Source: Avena insularis | Taxonomy: Eukaryota > Streptophyta > Magnoliopsida > Poales > Poaceae | Assembly (NCBI GenBank): GCA_023614405.1 | Contig: CM042689.1 | Location: 276,589,533 to 276,653,532 of the forward strand | Length of the DNA: 64,000 nucleotides | Reading direction: 5' to 3' | Shown here: positions 1 through 10,590 of the stretch, piece by piece | How the letters are laid out: every line of letters starts with the position of its first letter | Numbering within the stretch: position 1 is the stretch's first letter | The notes under the pieces: model-generated | Seen by the model: only the letters and a program-made list of their open reading frames with translations | Database searches by the model: none | What the model was told of the DNA's origin: nothing | Position numbers and translations under genes: made by a program

Positions 1-129
1 GTCCTAAGTACAAAACATGCATATAGTCGTATAACGCTGACGTTGGCAAGACCCATTCACAATTCACAATAGCACATATCGGAGCAATTAATCCTATGCC
101 ATAGTGACGATTCCAGATTCCAGATAGAA

Positions 130-1150
130 TTAGGTGTCGCCTTACTCTACCGCTTCCACGGCAGCTCCGACGAGCCTGATAGCCTTGGCCCTCGACCCAG
201 CCAACTTTGCTCTGCTCACAGCATCGAACACCCGTGCGAGCGTGCTAGCATCGCTTCATGACGCACTCGCGGTCTCACATTCCGATGCGCACATCGCGGC
301 GCCGTCGGCGGCCACCGCCTAGATGAACCGCACATCGGCGCGTCCTTTGCCCGGCACTCCTCCAGCCCTCCGGAACACGATGGCGTCGGCCACCACCTGG
401 ATGAATCGCCGCGCCGCCGCTTCAACGTTGTGCCCGGCGCTGCCGCCACTTGAGCGGCGGCTTGTACATGATCGTGAAGCGGACATACCACATCTGGAAC
501 AACGAACACGTGGCAATAGTCGATCCAAGAGAACAACTCATCTGCTCCCGCCGTCGGACTTTCCCCTACGTAGCAGCTGGAATCAGCAACATGGCCTAAC
601 GACGCCCACACGCGGCCGTGGCCGCAGCGCCGCTTCAGGTGCTCCAATAAATCACCCTCCATCGCATCGAACGTAGTATTCACCAAGATGTCCCAAGCTC
701 TGCAATTGAGGAGGGACCCTTCCCGGGCGATCTCCCGGTCCAAGTCGTCGGGGACGTAGCTCCTCATCACTGATGGCATGTGTCCATAGCGGAAAGAAGG
801 GGAACGCCGGAGACCGCCTAGAACAACTGAAATTTTAGGATATAGCGGCATCGTGCCGTTCCATATGTGGTCCATGGAAAACACGCCACTTATGTAGAAC
901 AAGACTCACAGAACTCGAAGATCGTCGCCGACGAGCTACGCTCATTACAGAAAGAAAGCGGAGAGAACGGCTATGGGCGAGTCTCGCTGCGTCCGGGCCT
1001 ATGAGACTAGCGGGCAACGGGGGTGAAGAGCCGGACATCGAGGAGGGCGTGGAAGGTTCTTGGGGCGAGTTGGCCGGCATGGTTGGGAGCGGAAGGGTCG
1101 GGGAGTGGCATCGGGAGGGCGGCGGCGGAGAGGGGTGACGCGAGGAAGAT
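130..1150 (-). pseudogene. Broken UDP-glycosyltransferase gene (UGT89-like)
   Basis: Family-1 plant glycosyltransferases move a sugar from UDP-sugar to small metabolites in the cytosol. Read on the minus strand, three frames together follow the UGT order. First comes a segment like the 'SHPDSPIAVLSDFF' region (about 990-960), broken by stops. Next is an FYISGVF...DHIWNGTMP stretch (about 900-840). Then come SPSFRYGHMPSVMRSYVP and ILVNTTFDAMEGDLLEHLK (about 800-630), the typical linker helix, followed by VWASLGHV and ADELFSWID. The last piece (about 250-150) resembles the C-terminal helix (ARAKAIRLVGAAVEAV). The longest open piece is 216-902. The PSPG donor-binding box (WAPQ...HCGWNS) is missing and the whole is about 1.0 kb against a usual 1.4 kb, so internal DNA is lost. 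No start codon is assignable. The UGT family is fairly sure; the UGT89 subgroup is a guess. Confidence 0.72.
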
Positions 1151-2224
1151 AGAGAACAGCCGATTTAGGGAGCAGATGGCCTTAGTGGGCCCAAATTTGT
1201 TGCCACGTCAGCGTTATACATGAGCCTTCGTATTTAGGACCGTATGTGGAAATTCAAAGGAAGTTCAGGGACTGTATTAGAGCAGTTTCTGAGTTTCAGG
1301 ACTGTTTTAGACGTAGCCAGTAAGTTTAAGGACTGTTGTTGCATTTCACTCGAGTTGCTCTCATGCAACCAGCCCAAATATCAGCATCGTAGAATTGGAT
1401 GTACCTACGTCTCAAGAAAACAGAAGAGAAACCTCTCTCCCACGCATAATTGGTTGCTCGCATGTATTCTTTTCGTTTTTCAGTTTTAGTCTGATGGATG
1501 CTGCTTGCACGGGGAAGTGGCTTGGGCATGCTTGTGCAATCTGTTTGGTTGCTAACAATGTGCTGAGGTGTAATATTGATTCGTCATTTGTTTGCATGTA
1601 TATGTGCTTCATTTCACTGCTGATGCAACTTTCATGTGCTTGGTTCGATGTTGGTTATTTGGAAATCTCTATCTTAGTTAGAGTACCTCATTTGAATGTG
1701 GTAATCTTACCATCACATTAGTAAATAACATTATATGGGACTTACATAGCACATATAACATACACTAGAAAGTTTATAAACATATATATTAGTAAGTAGG
1801 TTATAAAAAACACATGCAAGCCACAATCTGGGGTTCACACAAACACCCCTGATCAAAATGTATCATCAACATGGCATCCCATGCCCCTGGAACATCGGGG
1901 ATTTAACCCCTAATCAAAAGCAAGTTTGCCATTAAACTACTACTATTGCTTACATATTACATAACTGACAAGTTAACACATTAAATATGTTGCCGCCTAC
2001 CATGGTCAGGGCTGGTGTACCGCCTGGCGGTGGAATTGCTGGACTTTTTTCGACGGGGTTACCATAGGGAAAATCCATACGGTGTGTATTTTATTTTATT
2101 TATAAACGAGATGCCAGAATATAAATGAAGTACAGAAAAGGAGAGCACAATAGAGAAAATATATAAAGAGCAAAACTAACGAAGGTTAACAGAAGGGAGG
2201 GAAAAAAAGCTTAGGGAGATAGAA
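1151..2224. other. Non-coding stretch, no gene recognised
   Basis: This is upstream (on the minus strand) of the glycosyltransferase remnant. Around 1245-1345 the phrases 'ttcagggactg', 'tttcaggactg' and 'tttaaggactg' recur about every 40-45 bases, an imperfect short repeat. The rest is AT-rich with no coding pattern that I can support; the open frames near 1395-1720 have no recognisable domain. Confidence 0.5.
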
Positions 2225-2658
2225 ATGAGCAACAAAACTAGCCATTAAGTAAAGTGGAGAGAATCCAATCAAGGAGGGGTTGAACTAAATCCAACTTCAC
2301 CCGATGTTGATGCAAAAAGAGATCACTCTGAAACCGAACTTTCCATCTTCCAAATGAGGGGGTTTGATTTTTGAAATAAAGTCGTTTGGTTCCTTCCAAA
2401 TATTCTAAGCTACGCATGTGGCAATCTTCATGAAGCATGGTCCCACAAATTGACTCCGAGCCTACACAAAACGTTGTGAAACCATGAGAGAATAATCCCA
2501 CTAAACGTTGATAAAACTGAGCAAGACATGGCAAAAGGGCACAAAAAAAACATGTGTTCTCTGGATTCAGATTCAGTAGTCTGGCTATTGCATAGAACAC
2601 ATTGATGGGCCGTTGTCAAGATGCCAATTCTTTCAAAGCTTGTTTACTTTGTCCTTTA
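2225..2658 (-). pseudogene. LINE 3' end: zinc-binding C-terminal domain (part 1)
   Basis: On the minus strand the segment 2620-2430 encodes CVLCNSQTTES..HMFFLCPFA, the C-x2-C...H-x4-C pattern of the zf-RVT domain that ends plant LINE reverse-transcriptase proteins. Further down the strand (about 2350-2240), in other frames, come a basic patch and a WLDS-like end, as in the usual C-terminus. Frameshifts separate these pieces. The LINE protein nicks DNA and reverse-transcribes its own RNA at the nick; only its tail survives here. It continues at 4709 on the other side of the Harbinger insertion, and removing that insertion with one TTA restores a continuous frame. A poly-A tail is not clear. 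Confidence 0.62.
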
Positions 2659-3119
2659 GAGTATCTCGACCTGAGGGCGTTCCCGGGATGATTTTTTCAT
2701 CCGGACGGCAAAATTTTGCCTAGCCGCATTCCTAAGACACTGAAGTGCGCCGGATTTGGCCTAAATTTCATCCGGCTTTCTCAGGCCGAACCCAAGGCGC
2801 TAGGAACCGCCTAGGAACACCGGACGCAATGAAAAACAGGTGGGACAACGCTGTCGGCGATACAACCCCATTCCCCACCCCCACTCGGCTCTCCCGCGAC
2901 GGAGAGCTTTCCCCCAACTGCCCCTGCCGCCATGTCGTCATCGGCAAAGCCCCACCCCGCCAATACGAAGCCACGCCTGTAGATAGGTCCGCCGTCATCG
3001 ACGCATCCTTTCCCCTAGGCATGGGCCTCGTTTCGCCGTCCTTCCTTCGCCGCAGCTTGGCTTCATTCCGAGCTCCCGCCACCTTGCCTGTGGAGTGTTT
3101 GGCGTTTTACCATTCGGCC

Positions 3120-4420
3120 ATGAAATCTGATGACGAGGATATGTTCGCCTTGTTGCTAGAGGAAGAGACTTTCGTAGCCGCCGAAGATGTAGAGCACATG
3201 CAGATCCTCGTCTCTCTCGCCCGAATATACATGCAGACTATAGCGCCGAAGCATGGAGGCTTGGCGAAGGGTCGCTGAAAGGGCAAAGCAAGGCAGCAGA
3301 TGGAGGGCTACTGCATGCTGTACGCTGACTACTTCGACAATGATCCACTGCACGAAGAGGTCGTGTTTCGGTGCCATTTCAGGATGATCTAGAAGCTCTT
3401 CCTCGAGATCATGCATGCCATCCGGGAGTTCGACCCCTATTTCGTGTTCAAGAAGGACTACACCGGCATGGTTAGGTTTTCCTCACTGCAGAAGTGCATA
3501 GTGGCGATGAGGTTGCTTGTATACGGATCTTTGGGTGATAGTGTCAATGACTATCTCCGCATGGCTGAGTCCACCGCCATCAATTGCTTGTACAGGTTCT
3601 GCATGACAGTGATTGCATCGTTTGGGACATAGTACTTGAAAACACCCACTGCCGAAGACACTGCTCGAATCCTCGCAGTCAACGAAAATAGAGAATTTTC
3701 TAGGATGCTTGAAAGCATAGACTGCATGCATTGGTACTTGAAGAACTGTCCATTTGCATGGCAGGGAATGTACAAAGGCTATAAAGGAGGTTGCAGTGTG
3801 ATACTCGAGGCAGTTGCTACACATGATCTCTGGATCTGGCACTCCTTTGGCATGGCGGGATCGAACAATGACATCAACGTCCTCTAGTCCTCAAATTTCT
3901 TTGCCAAGCTTGTTGAGATTCATGCTTTCCTGTGGACTTTGAGATCAATGGGCACCACTACAACAAGGGATACTATCTTGCAGATGATATCTATTCAAGA
4001 TGGCCAACATTTGTGAAGACAATCTCAAACCCGATGCTCCCCAAGCATGCTCAGTTTTCCAAAGAACAGGAAACTTGCAGCAAAGACGTGGACAGGACAT
4101 TTGGTGTGCTTCAACAGAGATTTGCAATTGTACGGTTTCCTGCTATGATCTGGTCGGAAGATTAGATGTGGGAAGTGATGAACTGTTGTGTGACCTTGCA
4201 CAACATGATCATCGAGGATGGGAGGAAGAACCCAGTGGAATTGGTTGAGCCAAACAAGTCATACTACAGACAGGGACATCTTGCAGATCCTGATCATCAG
4301 GTGCCGCCAACCTGGGTTGCCTTCATTGCCATGCGTCAGGAGATCCGAGACCCGATAGTGCATCAACAGTTGCAGGATGATCTGGTTGAGCATATATGGA
4401 TACGCATGGGCAACATATAG
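3120..4420 (+). pseudogene. Harbinger transposase (DDE nuclease), broken
   Basis: The chosen start gives MKSDDEDMFALLLEEE, the acidic N-terminus common in plant Harbinger transposases. Motifs follow in order: YADYFDNDPL and FRCHFRM (helix-turn-helix region, about 3310-3390), YLRMAESTAI (about 3555), [15 protein letters not shown] with catalytic Asp 1 (about 3715), GSNNDINVL with Asp 2 (about 3860), FEINGHHYNKGYYLADDIYSRWP (about 3940), and KDVDRTFGVLQQRFAIVR (about 4085). The last normally has Glu as the third catalytic residue (KDVERAFGVLQ); here the codon at 4091-4093 is gac, Asp. In-frame stops lie at about 3276, 3391, 3630, 3885 and 4163, and one base is missing at about 3920. Several stops read as CAG or CGA turned to TAG or TGA. 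The gene is dead. Confidence 0.85.
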
Positions 4421-4600
4421 ATGTGAGCATGGTCCAACCGAACTAGGCCGAACTATGTTATTTTCAGTCTATGTCGAACTATGTTTAATTTCATGCCGAA
4501 CTATGCCGAACATTACTCTGTATTCATATTTATACCGAAATACGCCGAACTCTGTTTGAATTTGAGCCAAATTTAGGCAAAAAGTCGTCGTTTTTGCATC
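4421..4600 (+). repeat. Degenerate 'ccgaactatg' short repeats in Harbinger 3' region
   Basis: The phrase 'cgaacta(t)g' or a close variant recurs at irregular short intervals (about 4437, 4450, 4474, 4496, 4505, 4551) between the transposase stop and the right inverted end. No coding function is visible. Confidence 0.45.
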
Positions 4601-4708
4601 GTCTAGGAACGCAAGTGGAAAACTAAGCATTACTAGGCCGAAAGTTACATCCCAACGCTAAATAGCGCCAGATTTTGGTCCAAGAACGTCCAACAAGTGG
4701 AGGTGTTA

Positions 4709-4830
4709 ACCATGCAAAAACACATAGCTTTGGCAAACATTTGGATTTCCAGATAGATTGCAACGTGACATCTTCTGGAGCTTGAGCAAATATAAATTAT
4801 TGAGAGATTAACCGGAAATCCGATTCAGCT
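4709..4830 (-). pseudogene. LINE fragment, part 2 (upstream of zinc-binding domain)
   Basis: On the minus strand this encodes a stretch like IWKSKCLPKLCVFAW, matching the 'WKSKxPPKxKxFxW' motif that lies just before the zf-RVT domain in plant LINE proteins. Joined to the piece ending at 2655 with a single TTA, the frame runs on into the LINE zinc-binding segment. This supports the Harbinger boundaries independently of the inverted ends. Upstream similarity fades by about 4830. Confidence 0.6.
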
Positions 4831-5500
4831 CATAGGTGCATATGAATCTATTATTTAAACAAAATTTAAAATGTATAAAAAATAGAAAAAATATTCACAT
4901 GTCCATCCCAACATTCTATGTTTGCACTCTATCAAAAAAAAACATTCTATGTTTGCACAAAAGTTTTAAAAGTCGTTTTTTATGTCCATACAAAAAAGAT
5001 AAATTTCTATGCTTGAACTTGACTTTTCACAAGATTTTTTCTCTTTTTAAACAGGCCACACAAAATAGCTTTTCTCCTCTTAATTTATGCCAGTTCATAA
5101 AATGTACGGATACATCAAGAATTTTTTTCCGTATGTGCTATAGCTTGAGCTTGGGATGACCGACCGACCGACCGTACCGGAGCCAAGAAAACAAACTATG
5201 GATGCATGAAAGGCAGCCTCCGATATGGAATCAGTGCATGGTTTTCGTATGTGCTATAGCTTGGGATCCACGACGACTAATCTGCCTGCTTCCTTCCTGG
5301 ACGCCGCCGGCGTGCCAGACAGCGTGGGAAAAGAAAAGCGAGTTGCTACTCCGTAGAAAAAATTAAACAAAGAAGAGCCGGCCATCAATCAGAGCCGTAT
5401 GTCATGTTATTGGTCGATCGACGTCGACGCGACTGGATGATCGTTCGTTGATCTGGCAGCAAACAGCGGGTTGGTCTTGGTCAGATTAAAATCTTGGTGT
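4831..5500. other. AT-rich non-coding DNA with short simple repeats
   Basis: No gene is seen. The segment 4900-4965 carries a direct repeat: 'acattctatgtttgcac' occurs twice about 35 bases apart. A short (gacc)n tract sits at about 5158-5173. The phrase 'tatgtgctatagcttg' occurs at about 5130 and again near 5248. Confidence 0.5.
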
Positions 5501-5800
5501 GACAACTCGCGAGATCGGCTTTACTCAGGTGTTAGAGTAAACCCAATAGTCGCGCGAAAACTCAGGGCGCCATATTGGTTTTGTAGCGCGATTCGTGTTT
5601 TGCGCGCAGTGCCTTCTTCTTCGGTGAAGGTGCTAAAGTAGAGCAAAATATGTCCCCTCACCCGACGCGCTAAAATGCAGCGCGCGCCGAACAGCTTTCA
5701 CATCTAACAACGCACCAACAAGATTAAACAAAACAAAATAAATAGAACAACAAATGGCTCAACAATCACAAAATGCTTGTCTCACACAATCAAGTTTAAC

Positions 5801-6335
5801 TTACCCTATCATCCAAAGCCTTGTCACTTGGATTGATTGTGTCGACCCCGCCAAAGCACTTGCCCATTTTTGACAATCGGTGTTTATGACCGACCACCGA
5901 GATCGAAGAGAACGATCGGTGTGCTCATTGCCACTTGTGTTGCGTGCATCGAAGTACTCCTTCATCCTCGCCCAATAGGTGCCTCTTGATTGGTCAGTGC
6001 CAACCACCGAGTCCATGGGAACCACCAACCATGCTCGGCATAGCAACCTATCCTCCTCGGCAGTGTAGTTGATTGTCCTATGAACCGGCACCTCAATCAA
6101 ACCCAATGGCGGAGCTAGAGCACTCATGGAGCCTGGGCAGAGCCTATCCAGAGCGACAGTAGCCAGCATTTTCCCCAACAAAAATTACGCCAAGCACTCT
6201 GATTAGATTAATGATTAAAGGAGAGTGGCTGGACTAGCTCGGGCAGCTGCCCGGGGTAGCCGGGTGCTGGCTCTGCCCCTGATCAAACCTTCACCGTGCT
6301 CATCTAACACATACTCTTATTCTTCGCTATTTCTT
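5801..6335 (-). pseudogene. Harbinger ORF1 (SANT/Myb-like DNA-binding protein), split by MITE
   Basis: Harbinger ORF1 proteins bind the element ends and help bring the transposase to DNA. Minus-strand reading gives LIEVPVHRTINYTAEEDRLL, then CRAWL, then YWARMKEYFDARN, RSLRSRWSVINTDCQKWA and a short tail. This is the trihelix/SANT pattern often mis-annotated in grasses as 'glutathione S-transferase T3-like'. The first 27 codons of the open frame (6181-6104) belong to the inserted MITE; the true N-terminal side resumes at 6290 with residues EHGEG, joining cleanly across one copy of the 8-bp duplication, and meets a stop about 10 codons further up. The C-terminal part of the usual protein is missing. 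Confidence 0.68.
6104..6281. mobile_element. hAT-type MITE, 178 bp
   Basis: Perfect 8-bp flanking repeats ATCAAACC lie at 6096-6103 and 6282-6289. The left end reads CAATGGCGGAGCTAGAGCAC and the inverted right end CAGGGGCAGAGCCAGCAC, imperfect inverted repeats of the common plant CAGGGGCGGAGCCAG type. An 8-bp duplication with these ends indicates the hAT superfamily. There is no coding capacity. It interrupts the Harbinger ORF1 remnant. Confidence 0.86.
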
Positions 6336-7250
6336 TGCTTGGTGGCAAAAGATGAGACAACATCCATGTGTGCCATAAATGTCTCATTGTGAACACTACA
6401 ATGCAAAATGACCACATATGAATATGCAAACTGTCAACACCCGGATTTTTAATCCCAGATGCCTTACAAATAAAGGATCTCATGATCCAGTATTAATACA
6501 ATCAATTCAGCAGAATATAGAATAACGGTAGCGTGGTCGAGACTCCATCTTCAGGGTCACAGGCAATGTTGACGATGGGAGATGATCCTAGTTGTCATAG
6601 ACGTTGTAACACCCTCAGAATCGACCATATGCAAGTTTCAGCGATCCCCGCCAAACCCGCATAGAAACGATTCAAAGGTGCCCACCAGGCACTTTCGTGC
6701 GGGTGGAAAACGAAGTAATATCATTACACAATAGTCCATGAGGAACCCACATAACAGATATATACAACAATGACTCAAAGAGTCAAGAATACAGATATAC
6801 AATACAAAGATCCAAATCACCTTGAAAACAATACAGCGTCCGAGTACGGACAAGATGCAAATTGAGCTAAGAGCCCTGAAGAATAACCAATGGCGTCCAT
6901 AACCCTGCCCAGGCCAAGCCGGAAGGGTAACCCTGCTAACGACGTCGATCTCAAAACCTGCTCAAACAAAAGGGGTGCCGACAAAGGGCAAAAGAAAAAG
7001 AGAGAGCGGTCGATCGAGGCCAAGACAGCGAGGCTAGAATTCGGCGGTCCTTGCCTACATAGGTATGGTGGACTGAGCGGCAGCGCAGCATGCACTAAAC
7101 AACCTATAGAGACTCGATATAACTGTCGGCTATCAAAGAGAGATAAGAAAGACCTATTCGAAACCAACCTAAAACTATCACCAAGCATACCCATCCTGGT
7201 ATTTCCCCCTCGAGACCAAACGAGGAAGTCAAACCGAGGAACTCACACAG

Positions 7251-7565
7251 TTGGCAGTTTTATTTATTCAGTTATCGTTGCAGCAATTACTAGTCAGGTA
7301 TCGATAGTCATCCTGATATAATAAGCAGTGGGCACTTTTAGTTGACCATTCCATTGTAGTTGTAGTACTTACTAGTCAGATACATATAGTATGAGACATC
7401 CCAAAACCCAACAGTTGTTGGCAGTTTTATTTAGCCATGCCATTGTAGTTGCAATAATTACTAGTCAGATACAATGGTAACAGGTGACAACCCAAACCAG
7501 CAATTGTTGGCACTTTTATTTAGCCATTCCATTATAGTGAAGCTAATTACTAGTCATTATAAAGT
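7251..7565. repeat. Four tandem units of about 80-90 bp in LTR A (left)
   Basis: Units starting near 7251, 7329, 7418 and 7507 each contain 'ggcAgttttatttagccatt', then 'gttgYagYaattactagtcag', with variation. The same array is present in the right LTR (12408-12722), so it was part of the element before insertion. Subrepeats in LTRs are often enhancer-like, but that role here is inference. Confidence 0.75.
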
Positions 7566-10544
7566 CAAATTTATAGCACTACTTTAGTTATAGTTGTCTA
7601 TGATCGAGATACTGTGCTCCAAGTCGTCCATAACCGTGGACACGGCTTTCAGAAAGTTTTACCCTACAGGGGGGCACAAATAGCAACACACGCACGATCA
7701 ACCTCGAGAAAAACCAATAAAAACCCAACGAGGCATCACGACAGAGCAATTGCAAGATTCATATAAATTTCAGGGGGCCACCCCACCAAGCTACCATGAC
7801 GAAGTTGGCGGCTCGAGACGGACTCAGAGGTTTGTGCCAATGGCTGTAAGCGATCGGGAACCCGAAAGTGTGGTTGGGCTTGTCGATCTGTGAAAACATT
7901 CCACATTTGTTCCTAACAGTCTGAGCGCTCACATGCTAATAAATAAGCAGTAAAGCATGGCATAAGTACAAGATAGTAATAAAGCCCCAAACTACTTTGT
8001 GACCCCAAGAAATAAATATGACTCAAGCTCTGGCTAGGGGGATTCATGGTCCCACATGCGGATAGTGCGAATATTTAAAGAACAGGTATCAAGTACTCGG
8101 GGTCCTACGGGACACAAGTGGACGGTTAAAAACCAAATAACATCTATTGCCCACCTGTGCCTCTGCATTATTTACTTACTTCAATTTTAGTTATTAAATG
8201 GTAATTAAAGTTATAATCATCTCCAACATAAAGCATATGGCAGTCTTCCAACAACTGTGGTACTTGACGACACGCAACAGCACTTGAGCAAGCAACTACG
8301 ACACGGAAGGCCGACTATCTATCAAACAACAGGTAATACGATGTGTCCAAGGCAATATAAGGCTGCAAGGGATATCACGGGTACAAAAACTAGAGCATCG
8401 CGACACAGATAGCAATAGATCAACATGAGGAAATGAAGACTAGAAAGGTAAAATAGGTAGAAAGGGGGAGAATGCTCGCCTGAAAACATTGCTAAAGGTT
8501 CATCCGAAGATCGGGTCGACACTCGCATCAACTAATCGGCCTAATCCATGAAGAAGCAAAGCACTAGAAGAAACATCGGATGCACTATTTAATACTACGG
8601 CAAAAGATCGGGCATGATGCATGTATGATGTATGACATGGCAAACATGCGATGCAATTAGACAAGAGTAAGCGGAACCGGGGTCCCGACAACCTATTAAT
8701 AGGTTCATGTTATTTAGATACCCCGCAATTTAAATGTTGTCTTAACAAGGAAAATTATATCACCGGTTCATAACACAATTTTAAATGGGACCATTATTAG
8801 ACTAGATTCGCCCGCATATATGGTCTCCATATTTAATTATGAGGTGAATCGGCATAATGCCCCCAAACCACATTATATGCGTGCAAGCATGACAATTTAA
8901 TATGCAACAAGTATATTATATATATTACAAAAATATAGGGGTCTCGGGAAAAGAGGTCACATCGGGTATCGGCGATCTTGGTTAGGGGTTCGGTTCGGGC
9001 TTTGGACACCGGGATCGGTCTTTGGATTGGGGCTTTGGGGCTTTGAACATCGGATCTGTGAAGGAGCACTTGTCGTTCCGGGGAGGCGAGCTTGGTGGCC
9101 TTCAGGTCTGGACTTCGCCTCTAGGAAGGGGTCTCGGCGTCGGTTTCCTCGAGTCGTCTTGATGGTGCTTTAGTTACTCTTAAATCCGTGGCGAAGATCT
9201 TGTCGAGGTTCATGGTCCAAGTGCTTCACATCTTGTACCGATGACCTTGTGTGGTAGAACAGGTACTCGTAGATAGAGGCTGATCTTGCCAGATGAAGAG
9301 ACAGCACATGGCAACATTCAACACTGAACCTGTGGACGCGACCGATACGGGAGTGCTGCTAGGAAAACTCATGCGGGCAAATCATGTGCCTTGCTACATG
9401 AACAAAAGGAGAAAACATGATGAAAAACTCTTAGCAAAACAGAAGAGCTTGACAGTTACGCCGGAACCTCCATCATGTGTATCTGGACGCATAGACAGGG
9501 CGAGGTGGAGCACCGCAGTCGCCACGGAGATGAAGCAGAACACCATCCGAGCATGAGGCTCGCGGCAGAGGACCTGGAAGATGCCAGCATCGGTTTGCAG
9601 GAGGAGGGCCGGAGTAGGTCGATGAAGGTGGGGGCCACGACGGCAGGGTTCCGCGAGGCAGGCGACACGGTGAAGAGGAGAGGGCCGGCGGGCGGACGCT
9701 GGCTGGCAGCGGCACCACGCGCGAGCTAGGGAGGAGAGGCGGCAGGAGGTGGGGGACGGGGCAGCACCGATCAGGGTCGCGAGCGGCAGGGGTGCCTAGA
9801 CATGGGGAGGGGAGCTGGCAGGCGGACGCGATGCTGTAGGGGAGCAGAGGGGCACTGCAGGAGGAGGTGCGGCTCGCGAGAGAGAGCGGCGGCGACGAGC
9901 TCGTAGCGGCGGCGACGAGCTCGTAGCGGCAGAGGACGACAAGAGGCGTCGGGCAGAAGCAGGAGGAGAAAGGTCGGACGGTGCAGGCACGTCAACCGCG
10001 GCAGGTGGTCGCGCGTCCCTGGCGATAGGAGGAGGTCTTGGTGGGGAGGCGGACGCGGCGAGGGCGGGCCTCACAGGCTCGGCAAGCACGCCGCTGCAGA
10101 GCTGCGTCCGGCCAGGAGGAGGGCACCCGCGGCGGCGCTAGGGCAGCAGACGCCAGGAGGGGAGGCGCAGAGGGCGACGACGCGGGACCGGCCGGAGGCG
10201 GGCGAGGCAGGGCTTGGTGGGCGGGGCCGCGAGACGAAGGAGCAGCAGGCATTGGCTTGTGGCGGGCGCTCTAGGATGGTAGGCCGTCGACGGCATCACG
10301 CGGCAGAGAGGATCGAGGGGAGAGGGAGGCGGGATCGAGCGAGGCGGAGGAGCATCGGGTTGGGGAGGAGAAGGAGGCGAGGAGCAGGGTCGGGGAGGGT
10401 CGGGATCACGCGCGTTGCGTGGGCAGGGCACGCGGGGATTACGTGGTGGAGTGGGTGGGGCCCGGGGTTGAGAGGAAGGGTGCGGAAGCGGCCAAGGGAG
10501 CGGGGCGCACTACTGTCTCCCTGGCGGCTGCGGGGTGGAGGGAG

Positions 10545-10590
10545 TGGGGTGAGGGCTAGGGTTAGGTTTAGGTTAGATTAGGGTTAGGGT
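10545..10590 (+). repeat. Telomere-like motif cluster in LTR A
   Basis: The stretch contains several close variants of the plant telomere unit TTTAGGG (GGGCTAGGGTTAGG, TTTAGG, TTAGATTAGGG, TTAGGGTTTGG). The same cluster is in the right LTR at about 24763-24800. It is therefore an inherited part of the LTR, not a site of telomere healing. Confidence 0.7.

Larger units (their letters stand above)
2659..4705 (+). mobile_element. PIF/Harbinger DNA transposon, defective
   Basis: The element is flanked by TTA at 2656-2658 and 4706-4708, the target duplication typical of PIF/Harbinger. The left end reads GAGTATCTCGACCTGAGGGCGTTC and the inverted right end reads CACCTCCACTTGTTGGACGTTC; they match imperfectly, as in old Tourist/Harbinger inverted ends (GAGCATCTCCAc type). 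Inside is a transposase gene with stops. Length is 2.05 kb and only the transposase ORF was found; the usual second Myb/SANT ORF is missing, so it is a deletion derivative or a one-gene type. It sits inside a LINE. The exact end bases are uncertain by 1-2 positions because the two ends differ in length. Confidence 0.78.
5501..6431 (-). mobile_element. Second Harbinger-like remnant
   Basis: This segment contains an ORF1-type Harbinger accessory gene on the minus strand and, beside it (about 5540-5700), 'gcgcgc'-rich sequence of the sort found in the terminal regions of grass Harbinger/Tourist elements. I could not define its inverted ends or target duplication. On the right it is cut by the end of Gypsy element B at 6432. 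A hAT-type MITE splits it. Confidence 0.5.

Noticed and set aside
2745..3119. N-terminal extension of the Harbinger frame
   Set aside because: The protein from 2745 is low-complexity and unlike transposases; homology begins at the Met at 3120.
9473..10581. Many long open frames on both strands in a GC-rich block (also 23590-24790)
   Set aside because: They overlap in all frames, code for Arg/Ala/Pro-rich low-complexity protein, and lie in LTRs of element A; high GC alone removes stop codons.
10545..10590. Interstitial telomere from chromosome fusion
   Set aside because: The same cluster occurs in both LTRs of one element, so it is element sequence.
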